From CBDCNP01 sp965222425 (lineage in GTDB: Bacteria > Acidobacteriota > Vicinamibacteria > Marinacidobacterales > DATDRI01): a stretch of DNA of 64,000 bases. Where the stretch lies: positions 186,001 through 250,000 of the forward strand of contig CBDCTW010000022.1 in the NCBI GenBank assembly GCA_965222425.1, in the 5' to 3' direction. Of the stretch, positions 34,025 to 42,880 are shown piece by piece (position 1 is the first letter of the stretch; each line of letters starts with the position of its first letter). The notes under the pieces were generated by a model. The model was not told the DNA's origin. It ran no database searches and saw only the letters and a program-made list of their open reading frames with translations. Both the position numbers and the translations under genes were made by a program.

Positions 34025-36265
34025 TCAGGTGATGGCGCCGACCGGACGCTCGGCGATCGGAAGCTCGATAATGAACCGGGAGCCACGGGGCTCGTTGTTC
34101 TCCACGCGGATCCGTCCTCGGTGCTCCGCTACGATGCGGCTCACGATGGCCAAGCCCAGACCGCTTCCGCGACGCTTGGTCGAGTAGTAAGGGACGAACA
34201 ACTTGTCGCGATCCTCGGGAGGAATACCCGGGCCGTCGTCTGCGATTTCGACGAGGACGACATGGCCTTCTGACTCGTAGGAGGTGGCAACCAAGATGTG
34301 CCCTTTGCCGGAGGTGGCCTCGATGGCGTTGTCAATGATGTTGATGAAAACGCGACGAATAAGGTCGGGATCCAAGCTCACCGCGGGCAGCTCGGGTGCG
34401 AAACGCTCCTCTATGGTGAGCCCTTTGAACAACCCGTCATACAACTCGAGCGTCGCGTTTAATAGTGGCTGAAGCGCTTGGCATCGCGTCGAGACGGTCG
34501 GCATTCGCGCGAACTGGGAGAACTCGTCGACCAAGCTCTTGAGGGAGTCGACCTCCTCGATGATCGTTCCCGTGCACTCCTCGACGATTCGGGGAAGCTC
34601 CGCAGACTTGGAGCGCACGTGCTTGCGGATCCTTTGCGCGGAAAGTTGAATCGGCGTGAGCGGGTTCTTGATCTCGTGGGCCAGCCGGCGAGCCACCTCT
34701 CGCCAGGCTGCGACTTTTTGCGCGCGCAGAAGCTGCGTCAAATCATCTAGCACCATGAGGAGTCCAGTCGGTTGCCCGGAAACCCCGGTGAGCGTCGTCA
34801 GATAAACGGCGAGACGAAGTTCTCGGCCGCCCACAACGGCATTCACTTCCTCTTCCCGAGCACGGTGGCCGTCGCCTTCCATTCCCTCCATCAAGGGCCG
34901 AAGCTCGGTCAGCCCCTCCCCACCGAACACATCCCGGCAGTGCCGCCCCACGACGTTTTCATCGAGCTCCAGCATTCGGAGCGCCGCTGGATTGACGGTG
35001 GTCAATATTCCCTCTCGGTTCATCGAGACGATTCCGGTAGTGATGTTCTCCAGCACGGTTTCGATGTAGCGCCGGCGCCGATCGATTTCGGAGTTTTTGA
35101 CCTGGAGGTCGTGGCGAGATTTTTCCAATCGTTCCTGACTGGCCTTGAGCTGTGCGGTCATGCGATTAAAAGACTCCATGAGCATCCCGAGCTCATCCAC
35201 CGCCGGCCCGGATACCGGGTGGTCCAAATCTCCCGCCATGATGCGCTCGGTCGCCTCGGCCAGTTCGCGTACCGGCACCGTAATACGTTTAGCCAAGTAA
35301 AGGCCGATCCAGGTCGACGAGAAGAGAACCAATAGCGAGACCATGACGAAAAACGACAAGAACAAGTCCTGGATGGGTTCTTTTTGTGCCTCCGTTTGAC
35401 GGTAATCGTTGGCGCGATCGTTGACCAAGTTCAAAGTGGTTGCCAGTGACTTCGGAATGAAGTGAGAAACCACGACCGCGCCGACCACCTCCTGCGTCCC
35501 GGCCCCGTAAATCGGAGAGACGTAGCGCACCAGCGCTCCACCTCCAATCACATCCTGATGCAATCTTTCTTCTCCGCGAAGTCCGATCTCTGCCAACCGT
35601 ATCGAGGAGTCGGGATTGTAATCATTTAGTGGGAGTCCCGGGTGCACCAGGGTGGCGAGCTCGCCTTCCAAGGAGAAGACGTTGATCATATCCAAGCGGT
35701 ATTGAGTTAGCCGGCTCTCCATAGTTTGAAAGAGCTGATGCACCCGGTTGGTTGAAAGCAGGCCCCTCCGTGAAGTCTCGCTGGAGAGTCTGCGCGCGTA
35801 GAAGGTCGCGCTTTCCTGCTTCTCACGGTAGTAGCTCTCCACTATGTCCTGAGAACCCAACAGGACGGCTTCCACGGGTTGATTGAACCAAAGCTCTACG
35901 CTGGTGGAAATGAGTCGGCTCCCGACCAGCATGATTAAGGCGGACGGAAAAAGTGCAAAGCCGACGAAGATCATGACCAGCTTGGTCTTGAATTTGGCTC
36001 CCAATACTGCGCGACGCCTCTCGATGAAAAGCTTGATGAGATTCCTGGCCAAAACGAAAACCAGAACCAGCAACATCGTCAGGTTCACCACCGTGAAACT
36101 GTACAGAAAGACCCTTGCCAGGAACCCGGGTGAGAAGGACTGTGACTTCCCGATCAGGTACGTGCTGACGATAGGTATAGCGGCCAGCAGAGCCACTGCG
36201 GCCGCGAGTAGGCGTGGGTTGTCCTTGAACTCCTTCTTGGTGGTGGGTGGGCCAGGGCTCGCCAT
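34025..36265 (-). CDS. ntrY: Membrane sensor histidine kinase, NtrY type
   Basis: The 746-residue sensor has three N-terminal membrane helices (about 20-40, 50-75, 95-115), an extracytoplasmic part to about 300, a fourth helix, HAMP (ITVPVRELAEATERIMAGDL), PAS (ITTGIVSMNREGILTTVNPA), a HisKA domain with the phosphorylated His in RRLAHEIKNPLTPIQLSAQ and an HATPase domain (DNAIEAT, DDGPGIPPEDRDKLFVPYYS, GLGLAIVSRIV). This is the NtrY layout. It pairs with NtrX next to it. The preceding DUF4390 gene ends 13 bases upstream, a conserved arrangement with an unknown meaning. Confidence 0.92.
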   Translation of the reverse strand: MASPGPPTTKKEFKDNPRLLAAAVALLAAIPIVSTYLIGKSQSFSPGFLARVFLYSFTVVNLTMLLVLVFVLARNLIKLFIERRRAVLGAKFKTKLVMIFVGFALFPSALIMLVGSRLISTSVELWFNQPVEAVLLGSQDIVESYYREKQESATFYARRLSSETSRRGLLSTNRVHQLFQTMESRLTQYRLDMINVFSLEGELATLVHPGLPLNDYNPDSSIRLAEIGLRGEERLHQDVIGGGALVRYVSPIYGAGTQEVVGAVVVSHFIPKSLATTLNLVNDRANDYRQTEAQKEPIQDLFLSFFVMVSLLVLFSSTWIGLYLAKRITVPVRELAEATERIMAGDLDHPVSGPAVDELGMLMESFNRMTAQLKASQERLEKSRHDLQVKNSEIDRRRRYIETVLENITTGIVSMNREGILTTVNPAALRMLELDENVVGRHCRDVFGGEGLTELRPLMEGMEGDGHRAREEEVNAVVGGRELRLAVYLTTLTGVSGQPTGLLMVLDDLTQLLRAQKVAAWREVARRLAHEIKNPLTPIQLSAQRIRKHVRSKSAELPRIVEECTGTIIEEVDSLKSLVDEFSQFARMPTVSTRCQALQPLLNATLELYDGLFKGLTIEERFAPELPAVSLDPDLIRRVFINIIDNAIEATSGKGHILVATSYESEGHVVLVEIADDGPGIPPEDRDKLFVPYYSTKRRGSGLGLAIVSRIVAEHRGRIRVENNEPRGSRFIIELPIAERPVGAIT

Positions 36266-36278
36266 GGCGGGGCGTCGA

Positions 36279-36848
36279 CTACGGCAAGTAGGTGAAGTAC
36301 TTTTTCACCCAGCCAGAATCCTGATCCCAAGGAATGACTAGGAAGAGATTGCGCTCCTTCACTAGTCCTTTTACTCGCAGATAGTAGTCGCTATTCGGCT
36401 CCAAGATCGAAACGTCGAAAAGCTCCAGGCCGTCCACGACCGTCATGAAACGCATCATCTCACTCTTGTCGGCGACGACCGCAGTCGCGACGATCTCGCC
36501 GTCGATGGCCCTCGAGAGAGTGTAACGTTCGGTGAGGTTGTCGAACGTAACCATGTTCGTGATCCTTCTGGTATGCACTTTCTGGTTGAACCAGATGGTT
36601 CGAACCTTTTTGAGCTGCACCTCGTAACGAAAGCTGACCGGCAAGCCACTCTCGATCGACCGTCCGATGTCTTCATTAAAAGCATCGGTCATTCGAAACG
36701 TGACGAAGATCTTGTCGTTCTTGATCAGCAGGCTGAGGTCCGTGAGCCCGGCGCCCGTAGCGAGTGATTGGCCCGCCACGATGATCCCCAGCACGAGAAG
36801 TGCAAGGCGCACTCGGCCGCCCATAACATGCGATCGTACAGTAGTCAT
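36279..36848 (-). CDS. DUF4390-family exported protein
   Basis: The 189-residue protein has a signal peptide (RLALLVLGIIVAGQSLATGA) and a beta-rich body (VTFRMTDAFNEDIGRSIESG, LPVSFRYEVQLKKVRTIWFN, WVKKYFTYLP at the end) typical of DUF4390. Members are found next to ntrY-like kinases in several phyla, which suggests a periplasmic partner of the sensor. No catalytic residues are evident. The function is unknown. Confidence 0.8.
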   Translation of the reverse strand: MTTVRSHVMGGRVRLALLVLGIIVAGQSLATGAGLTDLSLLIKNDKIFVTFRMTDAFNEDIGRSIESGLPVSFRYEVQLKKVRTIWFNQKVHTRRITNMVTFDNLTERYTLSRAIDGEIVATAVVADKSEMMRFMTVVDGLELFDVSILEPNSDYYLRVKGLVKERNLFLVIPWDQDSGWVKKYFTYLP

Positions 36849-36875
36849 AATGTGAGCTCAACTTCATTCGATCGC

Positions 36876-37343
36876 TTACCCCTCCTTTTCCGTGGTGTCC
36901 AACAGTCCTCGAATGGTCTCCACGAACTCGTGGGCGTCTTTGAAATGCCGGTACACCGAGGCGAACCGAACATAGGCCACTTGGTCCAACCCCTGCAGCT
37001 CTGTCATCACGAACTCACCGATGTTCGTCGTCGAGACTTCCTTGTCTGGGCTCTCCTGCAAACTGTGCTCCACGCGCTCAACGATGCTCTCCAATTTGGT
37101 CACCGAGACCGGACGCTTTTCGCAGGCCTTGAGAAGCCCATTCAGGACCTTCTCCCGATCGAACCGCTCTCTTCGTCCGTCCTTTTTCACCACCATATAC
37201 GGGATCTGATCGATACGTTCATAGCTGGTAAAGCGCCGCTTGCAACCGAGGCACTGGCGACGCCGGCGGATCACCGCACCTTCCTTGCTTTCCCTCGAGT
37301 CGACAACTTTGTCTCCTAGGTAGCCACAATAAGGACACTTCAC
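36876..37343 (-). CDS. nrdR: Transcriptional repressor NrdR
   Basis: The 155-residue protein has the N-terminal zinc ribbon (CPYCG at 3-7 and CLGCKRRFTSYERID at 31-45) and an ATP-cone domain (VVKKDGRRERFDREKVLNGL). NrdR binds NrdR boxes and represses ribonucleotide reductase genes according to ATP/dATP level. No nrd genes or NrdR boxes were noticed here. Length and motifs are normal. Confidence 0.97.
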   Translation of the reverse strand: MKCPYCGYLGDKVVDSRESKEGAVIRRRRQCLGCKRRFTSYERIDQIPYMVVKKDGRRERFDREKVLNGLLKACEKRPVSVTKLESIVERVEHSLQESPDKEVSTTNIGEFVMTELQGLDQVAYVRFASVYRHFKDAHEFVETIRGLLDTTEKEG

Positions 37344-37355
37344 AGCCCCAACCTC

Positions 37356-37395
37356 CTGTCTCGACGCTCGTCCGCCTGTCTCGACGCTCGTCCGC
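37356..37395. repeat. Two tandem copies of a 20-bp unit
   Basis: The unit CTGTCTCGACGCTCGTCCGC occurs twice in direct contact, between nrdR and the flippase-like gene. The spacing region is short and non-coding. The cause is probably slippage; no protein-binding site is known for it. Confidence 0.8.
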
Positions 37396-37409
37396 GCACC
37401 GCCCTCGAA

Positions 37410-38549
37410 TCAACTGGTCGTCCCCATCCGTCTCACTTCGCTGAAGCTCATCCCTTCCCTAACGAAGTACACCATGCCCAGCAGGCTAACCGGTATGAAC
37501 GCGATGGCGTGACTCGCTAGCGCGATCGCCTTCGCAGTGTTGTCGTTGACTCCGAACAGCCAAGTGAGAGCGAGGGCGCACATGTAGTGGTATCCGCCTA
37601 CTGCCCCCGGCGTCGGTACCGCTACCCCGACGGTGAGAAAACCAATGACCAAGAACGCGCCACCAAACGGGATGTCGATGTGGAACGCACGGGTTCCCAT
37701 CCAAAACGCCAACGAGATGTTGAGCCACAACACCAAGGAGAGGATACCCGCCCGCATTAGGTTCCCCCGGTCCACCAAAACCCCCAGCCCCTCGCCAAAG
37801 CTCTTGATGAAGCGAAAGGCCGGTCCGGCCAGTTTACGAGGGAGCTTCTGAATCAGCGGCTTAAGCCTCGCCAAGGCAGAACCACCGTCGCGAACGTTAC
37901 GGGCGAAGGCGAACATGGCCGCGAGGCCCAAGCCGGCAGCCACCGATGCGGTGAGACCACCTACCTTGAGAGCGTAGACTGCTTCTTGGCTTCCCGCCCC
38001 TTTGGGCGCCGGGCCGAACAGAAGCCAGCCTCCCACGAGAAAGATCACCGTAGTCAGATCAAGTATGCGCTCGAGAACAATCGTGGCGAACGTGCTCGAG
38101 GCCGACAGCCCCTCGCGTCGTGCCAACAAATAGGGCCGAGCGAGTTCACCCAATCGGCCAGGCGGCACGAGGAAGTTCACCATGAAGCCGATGACGGTGG
38201 TCTCGAAACAAACCCTGAGTCGTGCCGGTCCAATGGGAGCGAGGAGGTACCTCCACCGGTACGCACGTACCATATAGCTCACCATGATTAGTGAGACCGC
38301 GATCGCGATGATCCAGCCGTTGGCGCTTACAAAACCGGCAGCGATGGCTGTAAAATCGGCGTCCTTGAGGAAAAACGCGAGGAGCACCAGACCGATGACA
38401 GCGAGAGCCGCCGACTGGAGCTTGCGGGATCCGAATCCCCCGCTTGGAGCTCGATCGCGAGCCTCCGTAGAGTCGACAGGCTGCAGAGATTCCGCGGGCC
38501 CAACTCGGCCCGCGGGCCCGCTAGGCGTTCCCCCCATCGGATTTGTCAA
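37410..38549 (-). CDS. Flippase-like membrane protein (LPG synthase transmembrane family, YbhN-like)
   Basis: The 379-residue protein has about eight hydrophobic helices (LAVIGLVLLAFFL, GWIIAIAVSLIMVSYMVRAY, GILSLVLWLNISLAFWMGTR, AFLVIGFLTVGVAVPTPGAV) and family motifs RWRYLLAPIG, FLVPPGRLGELARPYLLARR and GAVGGYHYMCAL. It matches the lysylphosphatidylglycerol synthetase membrane region without the synthetase domain. Such proteins are putative lipid flippases; the substrate is unknown. The N-terminal 35 residues are low complexity with 9-base repeats (SGPAGRVGPAES). The start could lie further in. Confidence 0.8.
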   Translation of the reverse strand: MTNPMGGTPSGPAGRVGPAESLQPVDSTEARDRAPSGGFGSRKLQSAALAVIGLVLLAFFLKDADFTAIAAGFVSANGWIIAIAVSLIMVSYMVRAYRWRYLLAPIGPARLRVCFETTVIGFMVNFLVPPGRLGELARPYLLARREGLSASSTFATIVLERILDLTTVIFLVGGWLLFGPAPKGAGSQEAVYALKVGGLTASVAAGLGLAAMFAFARNVRDGGSALARLKPLIQKLPRKLAGPAFRFIKSFGEGLGVLVDRGNLMRAGILSLVLWLNISLAFWMGTRAFHIDIPFGGAFLVIGFLTVGVAVPTPGAVGGYHYMCALALTWLFGVNDNTAKAIALASHAIAFIPVSLLGMVYFVREGMSFSEVRRMGTTS

Positions 38550-38889
38550 TTTCTTTCCACGAAGCTCGTTGTTTTAGGGCCGGACCTCTCTGCCGTCCTC
38601 AAGCGGACCTCTCTCACGAGATGAGAAGATTATCTTACTTTTAACCGGGTCGCGGAATCTACCAGCATAGGCCGCAGAAGTCAAACACGGCCAGTAGTTA
38701 GAGAAACTTGCCGCGGGACGACCAACCCCGAGGCCCACATGAAACGAGACACAGTCTAGGCCATCCGGCCTGGATGACAGGGCTTACGCACGACCGACCG
38801 ATGACCAGAAAGGCTCAAAAACATTGAACTTTGGCCGCCCCTTGTTCGTTTTATCCGGGAGAGTAAGGGGCGACCGGGAGTAGGGCTAT
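38550..38889. other. Divergent intergenic region before the sigma-factor fragment
   Basis: The two flanking genes point away from each other, so this 340-base region should hold both promoters. It contains a direct repeat CGGACCTCTCT (about 38580 and 38604) and an ECF-type promoter candidate at 38826-38849. No gene or RNA was recognised. Confidence 0.55.
38826..38849 (+). promoter_or_regulatory. ECF-type promoter candidate before the sigma fragment
   Basis: GAAC (38826-38829) and CGT (38847-38849) are 17 bases apart, similar to the GAAC...CGT pattern recognised by many ECF sigma factors, and lie 40 bases before the sigma start. ECF factors often control themselves, so this may be a self-regulated promoter. 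It rests on seven bases only. Confidence 0.35.
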
Positions 38890-38999
38890 TTGCTATCCGA
38901 CGAGGAGCTCGCGAGCCGTTGTCAGCAGGGAGACGACCATGCCTGGGAGATTCTGGTCAACCGCTACCAGCGTGGAGTATGGAATGTTGCCTATCACTT
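38890..38999 (+). pseudogene. N-terminal fragment of an ECF sigma factor, cut by IS3
   Basis: The start is TTG 38890. The 37 codons before the IS read LSDEELASRCQQGDDHAWEI... to VAYHF, the start of ECF sigma region 2. Deleting the IS3 element and one CTT duplication continues in frame with TGRVDEADELTQEIFLHVLG (at 40317 onward), including the DxxxLTQE motif. So region 2 is whole in the ancestral frame, but region 4 is missing, because the frame runs straight into a DUF4097-like domain. As it stands the product cannot be a working sigma factor. Confidence 0.8.
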
Positions 39000-39049
39000 T
39001 GAACCGCCCCGGGTTTCCCGGAGACTCCAACTCTTGAGAGGATGGAGTC

Positions 39050-39370
39050 ATGACAAGACGAAGCAGGTATTCACCGGAGGTAAAAGAGCGCGCAGTGCGG
39101 ATGGTTTTCGACCAGCAGGCTCAGCACGAATCTCAGTGGTCAGCGATCTCATCGATTGCGTCGAAGATTGACTGTACGCGGGAAACGCTACGCACGTGGG
39201 TGCGTCGAGTAGAGTGTGATGCTGGGAAACGAGCGGGACTGACGACGGACGAGCGTCAGCGGCTGAAGGAGCTTGAGCGAGAGAACCGTGAGCTAAAGCG
39301 GGCGAACGAGATCCTTCGCAAGGCGTCGGCGTTTTTCGCCCAGGCGGAGCTCGACCGCCGACCGAGGTGA
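39050..39370 (+). CDS. IS3-family transposase OrfA
   Basis: The 106-residue protein is a helix-turn-helix protein (YSPEVKERAVRMVFDQQAQH, IDCTRETLRTWVRRVE) with a C-terminal leucine-zipper-like helix (LKELERENRELKRANEILRK). It recognises the IS ends. Its stop overlaps the start of OrfB by four bases (GTGA), where translational coupling or frameshifting normally joins the two products. Confidence 0.93.
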   Translation: MTRRSRYSPEVKERAVRMVFDQQAQHESQWSAISSIASKIDCTRETLRTWVRRVECDAGKRAGLTTDERQRLKELERENRELKRANEILRKASAFFAQAELDRRPR

Positions 39371-40283
39371 ATGTGTTGTTCGTGGACGCGAACCGTGAGA
39401 GTTACGGGGTCGAGCCGATCTGCCGGATGCTTCCGATCGCCCCGTCGACCTATTACGAGCAGAAAGCGCGAGAGAAGGACCCAAGCCGCCTGCCAGCGAG
39501 AGCGAAGCGCGACGTCCAACTCCGCGGCGAGATTCGTCGTGTACGGCAAGAGAACTTTGACGTGTATGGCGTGCGCAAGGTCTGGCGTCAGCTGTGCCGT
39601 GAGGGCCGCGACGTGGCTCGATGCACGGTGGCCCGTCTGATGCGTGAAATGGGCCTCCAGGGGGCGGTCCGTGGACGTCGATTCAAGACGACGAAGCCGG
39701 ATTCGAGCGGCGCTCGCCCGATGGACCTCGTGGAGCGCGACTTCAACACCACACGCCCGAACGAGCTCTGGGTCTCGGACCTGACCTACGTTGCCACGTG
39801 GCCGGCTTCGTGTATGTCGCCTTCGTCATCGACGTCTTCGCTCGACTCATCATCGGTTGGCGAGCGACGACATCGTTGACTGCCGGCATCGCTCTCGATG
39901 CGTTGGAGCAGGCGCTGCACGAGCGCCGACTAAACCCAGAACACCCATTGGTGCATCACAGCGACCGCGGCGTGCAGTACGTCTCGATCCGTTACACCGA
40001 GCGGCTCGCCGAGGCGGGCATTGAGCCGTCCGTCGGCAGCCGAGGCGACTCCTACGATAACGCTTTGGCTGAATCCATCATCGGCCTCTACAAGACCGAG
40101 GTGATCCGTCGACGTGGGCCCTGGCGTGGTCCTGAGGACGTCGAGTTCGCCACCCTCGAGTGGGTGCATTGGTACAACACGCAACGACTCTTGGAGCCGA
40201 TCGGAAATGTCGCCCCCGTCGAGTACGAAATGAACTACTATCGGTCGCAGGAAGGCTCGCTAGAGATGGCGAGACTCAACTAA
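39367..40283 (+). pseudogene. IS3-family transposase OrfB with a one-base frameshift
   Basis: The N-terminal part (YGVEPICRMLPIAPSTYYEQ, HTH_21-like) and the start of the integrase core (ELWVSDLTYVATW) are in one frame; the rest (GFVYVAFVIDVFARLIIGW, HSDRGVQYVS, YDNALAESIIGLYKTE) is in another. The break is at about 39800, where ACGTGGCCGG would read through if it were ACGTGGGCCGG. The three catalytic acids (D of VSDLTY, D of HSDRG, E of LAESI) are all present across the two frames. The copy is inactive unless the missing G is a sequencing error. Confidence 0.85.
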
Positions 40284-40313
40284 AACAGTCTCCGGAAAAC
40301 CCGGGGCGGTTCA

Positions 40314-41112
40314 CTTCACGGGACGCGTTGACGAGGCGGATGAGCTTACACAAGAGATTTTTCTGCATGTCCTGGGGGTCCTCAAGCATTTCGACACCAG
40401 TGGCACCATCACCGTCGAGCAGATTGCCGGAACGGTGCGGCTAAGCAATCGCTCATCTCGTATCCGAGCGATCGAGATCAGCGAAAGCGCTACCATCGAG
40501 GGTTCCCATACCGAGGTGACGGTAGAACGAGTGGGGGCCGACGTCGCCATCCGGACGAGCTATCGTCCGGTCTTCGTAAACGATGTCGAGGGCCGCGTGA
40601 CCGTCGAGACTCATAACTCCCAGGTCGAGATTCGGCTGGTGCGGGGCGGCGTGGGAGTGGAGAGCATTCACCGACCGGTCACGGTCGAGGGCGTCGGCGG
40701 TGGAGTGCGGGTCGATGCACAACACGGTGCGGTTCGGCTCGACGAGATCGCCGGGTCGATCCAAGTCAAGAATTCCGACAATCCCGTCGAGATCGATGTC
40801 TTCGAGTCGAGTCTAAGCGTCGAATTTTCGAACGCACCCTTGCGGATCTCGACCAATACGCTGAGCGGAGAGCTCACTCTTCTCACATCCTACGGTGACG
40901 TCGACCTAATCCTGCCGGCGGATAGCTCCTTTCGCCTCGAGGCGAGGGTCAAATCGGGAAACATCGAGTCAGATTTCGCCGAATCCGATTGGACCCGCCG
41001 CGAGGACGGAGATGCGGCGGAGCTCGAGGGGTCGGTGGGAGGAGGTGCGTCGCCCATCTCCATCCGAACCAGTTACGGCAACGTTGATATTCGCCGGCAA
41101 AGCCCGCGATGA
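40314..41112 (+). pseudogene. Sigma region 2 remainder fused to a DUF4097-like beta-helix domain
   Basis: From the IS end the frame is open to 41112. It starts with sigma region 2 residues (GRVDEADELTQEIFLHVLGV) and passes without a stop into repeated beta strands (VRLSNRSSRIRAIEISESAT, GVGGGVRVDAQHGAVRLDEI, SYGDVDLILPADSSFRLEAR) like DUF4097 adhesin-type proteins. In related genomes an ECF sigma gene is often followed by an anti-sigma gene and a DUF4097 gene, so an internal deletion joining the first and third is the simplest history. A shorter product could begin at GTG 40435 and contain only the beta domain. Confidence 0.65.
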
Positions 41113-41208
41113 GATTCGGAAGAGCGGCGATCGTTGTCGCGACTCTCCTGCCCAGTTGCGTCCATCACCGGGTCGAGATACCCTCTTGTGGTGCTTCTGG
41201 TACACCCC

Positions 41209-41237
41209 TTGACTCGACCACCCCGCTTCCTTAAAAT
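41209..41237 (+). promoter_or_regulatory. Sigma70-type promoter candidate for purC
   Basis: TTGACT (41209-41214) and TAAAAT (41232-41237) are separated by 17 bases and lie about 65 bases before the purC start. It is one of the best promoter matches in the window. Confidence 0.7.
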
Positions 41238-41303
41238 ACGGCCTAATTTCGCAAGCACGACCTGAACTTGCGAGAGACAGTCTCACCTACCACGGGATTA
41301 GCT

Positions 41304-42197
41304 TTGAACGAGTCAGTGTTATTCGAAACCGCGCTGGGCAACCTCCCTGTCTATCGCCGCGGAAAAGTGCGTGACGTTTACGAGGTCGAAGACCACTTGC
41401 TGATCGTGGCGACCGATCGCATCTCAGCCTTCGACGTCATCCTCCCGACCGGCATCCCGGACAAGGGAAAGATCTTAAATCAACTCTCCCTCCACTGGTT
41501 CTCCGGCACCGAACACCTTCAACCGAATCATGTGGTAACCGCAGACATAGACAAATACCCTGCCTCCCTCAAAAGATGGCGAGAGCGTCTCGAGAAACGC
41601 TCGATGCTGGTCAAACGTGCCAAGCTGATTCCCTTCGAGTGTGTTGTGCGAGGGTACCTCTATGGAGGGGGATGGGGAGAGTACAAGCGCACCGGCCAGG
41701 TCTCGGGCATCGCGCTGCCACCCGGACTCAAGCGGGCTCAGCGATTTCCCCAACCGCTGTTCACACCGTCCACCAAGGAGGAGTCGGGTCACGACGTGCC
41801 GGTGAGCCAGGACGTCCTGGCAAACGAGCTCGGTTCGGAGTTGGCCGAGCGCTTGAAACACGCGTCTCTGAAGCTCTATCAGTACGGCAGTCAGAAAGCG
41901 GAGGAGAAGGGAATCATCATCGCGGACACGAAGTTCGAGTTTGGATTGGATGGTGACAAGCTCATCGTGATCGACGAACTGATGACCCCGGACTCATCAC
42001 GCTTTTGGCCACGCGAAGGCTACGCGCCCGACCGGACACAGCCAAGCTTCGACAAACAATTCGTCAGAGACTACCTATCTACCCTCGACTGGGACAAGAC
42101 GCCACCCGGACCGGAGCTCTCCGACGACGTCGTGGCGGGAACCCGTAGGCGCTATTGGCAGGCGTTTCTAGCACTCACTGGGCGGAGTGCTCTTTGA
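41304..42197 (+). CDS. purC: SAICAR synthetase
   Basis: The protein joins aspartate to CAIR with ATP in purine synthesis. Motifs: YRRGKVRDVYEVEDHLLIVA, ATDRISAFDVILPTGIPDKG, VVRGYLYGGGWGEYKRTGQV, IIADTKFEFGLDGDKLIVID and DELMTPDSSRFWP. TTG 41304 gives the product MNESVLFETALGNLPVYRRG and about 297 residues, the family length; the frame is open back to TTG 41268. It is the long (about 300-residue) form. No other purine gene lies nearby. Confidence 0.95.
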   Translation: MNESVLFETALGNLPVYRRGKVRDVYEVEDHLLIVATDRISAFDVILPTGIPDKGKILNQLSLHWFSGTEHLQPNHVVTADIDKYPASLKRWRERLEKRSMLVKRAKLIPFECVVRGYLYGGGWGEYKRTGQVSGIALPPGLKRAQRFPQPLFTPSTKEESGHDVPVSQDVLANELGSELAERLKHASLKLYQYGSQKAEEKGIIIADTKFEFGLDGDKLIVIDELMTPDSSRFWPREGYAPDRTQPSFDKQFVRDYLSTLDWDKTPPGPELSDDVVAGTRRRYWQAFLALTGRSAL

Positions 42198-42216
42198 GAC
42201 GTGCGGGCGAGGCACC

Positions 42217-42426
42217 GTGCTCAAACACCAGCTGGAATCACTAGCCGACGAAATGATCGGCAAGGGCATTCGCTTCCGGGAGGCTCGACGGGAGTTCGAG
42301 AAGCGATTCATCGCTCAGGTTTTGGAGCGCGAGAACGGAAACCTGTCCCGCTCCGCGAGGGTGCTTCGCATTCATCGCAATACACTCAGCAAGAAAATCC
42401 TCGAGTACAAGCTCAAATCCCGCTGA
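42217..42426 (+). CDS. Small Fis-type helix-turn-helix protein
   Basis: About 69 residues from GTG 42217 (after GCGAGGCACC). The C-terminal 40 residues form a Fis/NtrC-type helix-turn-helix (FEKRFIAQVLERENGNLSRS, ARVLRIHRNTLSKKILEYKL), as in the DNA-binding end of sigma54 activators. It follows purC closely and might be co-transcribed. It has no receiver or AAA+ part, so it should act as a DNA-binding or bending protein. The frame is open to 42187; the exact start is uncertain. Confidence 0.75.
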   Translation: MLKHQLESLADEMIGKGIRFREARREFEKRFIAQVLERENGNLSRSARVLRIHRNTLSKKILEYKLKSR

Positions 42427-42494
42427 GACCTCAAATGGCCGAAGTCCCGCGTGCCGGCGACTCCTTTCAGAGCCCGACCTCCCGACCTGCCTTC

Positions 42495-42523
42495 TTGACA
42501 CCACAAAATCGAGCGACTAACAT
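42495..42523 (+). promoter_or_regulatory. Sigma70-type promoter candidate for groES
   Basis: A perfect TTGACA (42495-42500) and TAACAT (42518-42523) are 17 bases apart, about 67 bases before groES. No CIRCE palindrome (TTAGCACTC-N9-GAGTGCTAA) is present, so HrcA control is not indicated. Confidence 0.7.
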
Positions 42524-42589
42524 GAGCCTCTGTAATTTCAACGTAAAAACCTCAGCCGCTACGAAGGCGTTACACGGAGGAGTCGAAAG

Positions 42590-42880
42590 ATGAAAGTTAG
42601 ACCCCTACACGACCGAATCCTCGTGACGAGGATCGACGAGAAGAAGGAAGAGAAGAAAGGCAATATCATTATTCCCGACAGCGCAAAGGAAAAACCTCAA
42701 GAAGGTGAAATAGTTGCGGTGGGTAACGGTAAGGTTCTCGAGGATGGTGGCAAGTTAGACCTGGAAGTCAAAGCGGGTGACCGGATCCTCTTTGGAAAGT
42801 ATGCTGGGACCGAGGTCAAGATCGAAGACCAAGACTACCTCATCATGCGTGAGGACGACATCCTGGCAATCATCAAATAA
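42590..42880 (+). CDS. groES: Co-chaperonin GroES (Hsp10)
   Basis: The 96-residue protein starts MKVRPLHDRILVTRIDEKKE after GGAGGAG and has the mobile-loop region KKGNIIIPDSAKEKPQEGEI, GDRILFGKYAGTEVK and the final EDDILAIIK. It caps the GroEL chamber. groEL is not next to it: 154 bases of non-coding sequence are followed by an IS256 copy and a PilZ gene. Either groEL lies elsewhere or the pair was split by rearrangement. Confidence 0.97.
   Translation: MKVRPLHDRILVTRIDEKKEEKKGNIIIPDSAKEKPQEGEIVAVGNGKVLEDGGKLDLEVKAGDRILFGKYAGTEVKIEDQDYLIMREDDILAIIK

Larger units (their letters stand above)
39000..40313 (+). mobile_element. IS3-family insertion sequence
   Basis: The element is 1314 bp. Its ends are inverted repeats of about 27 bp with one mismatch: the left end starts TGAACCGCCCCGGGTTTCCC and the complement of the right end starts TGAACCGCCCCGGGTTTTCC. 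A 3-bp duplication CTT flanks it (38997-38999 and 40314-40316). Two overlapping ORFs encode OrfA and OrfB. It interrupts a sigma-factor reading frame. Confidence 0.95.

Noticed and set aside
42427..42589. CIRCE operator before groES
   Set aside because: The TTAGCACTC/GAGTGCTAA palindrome was looked for and not found.
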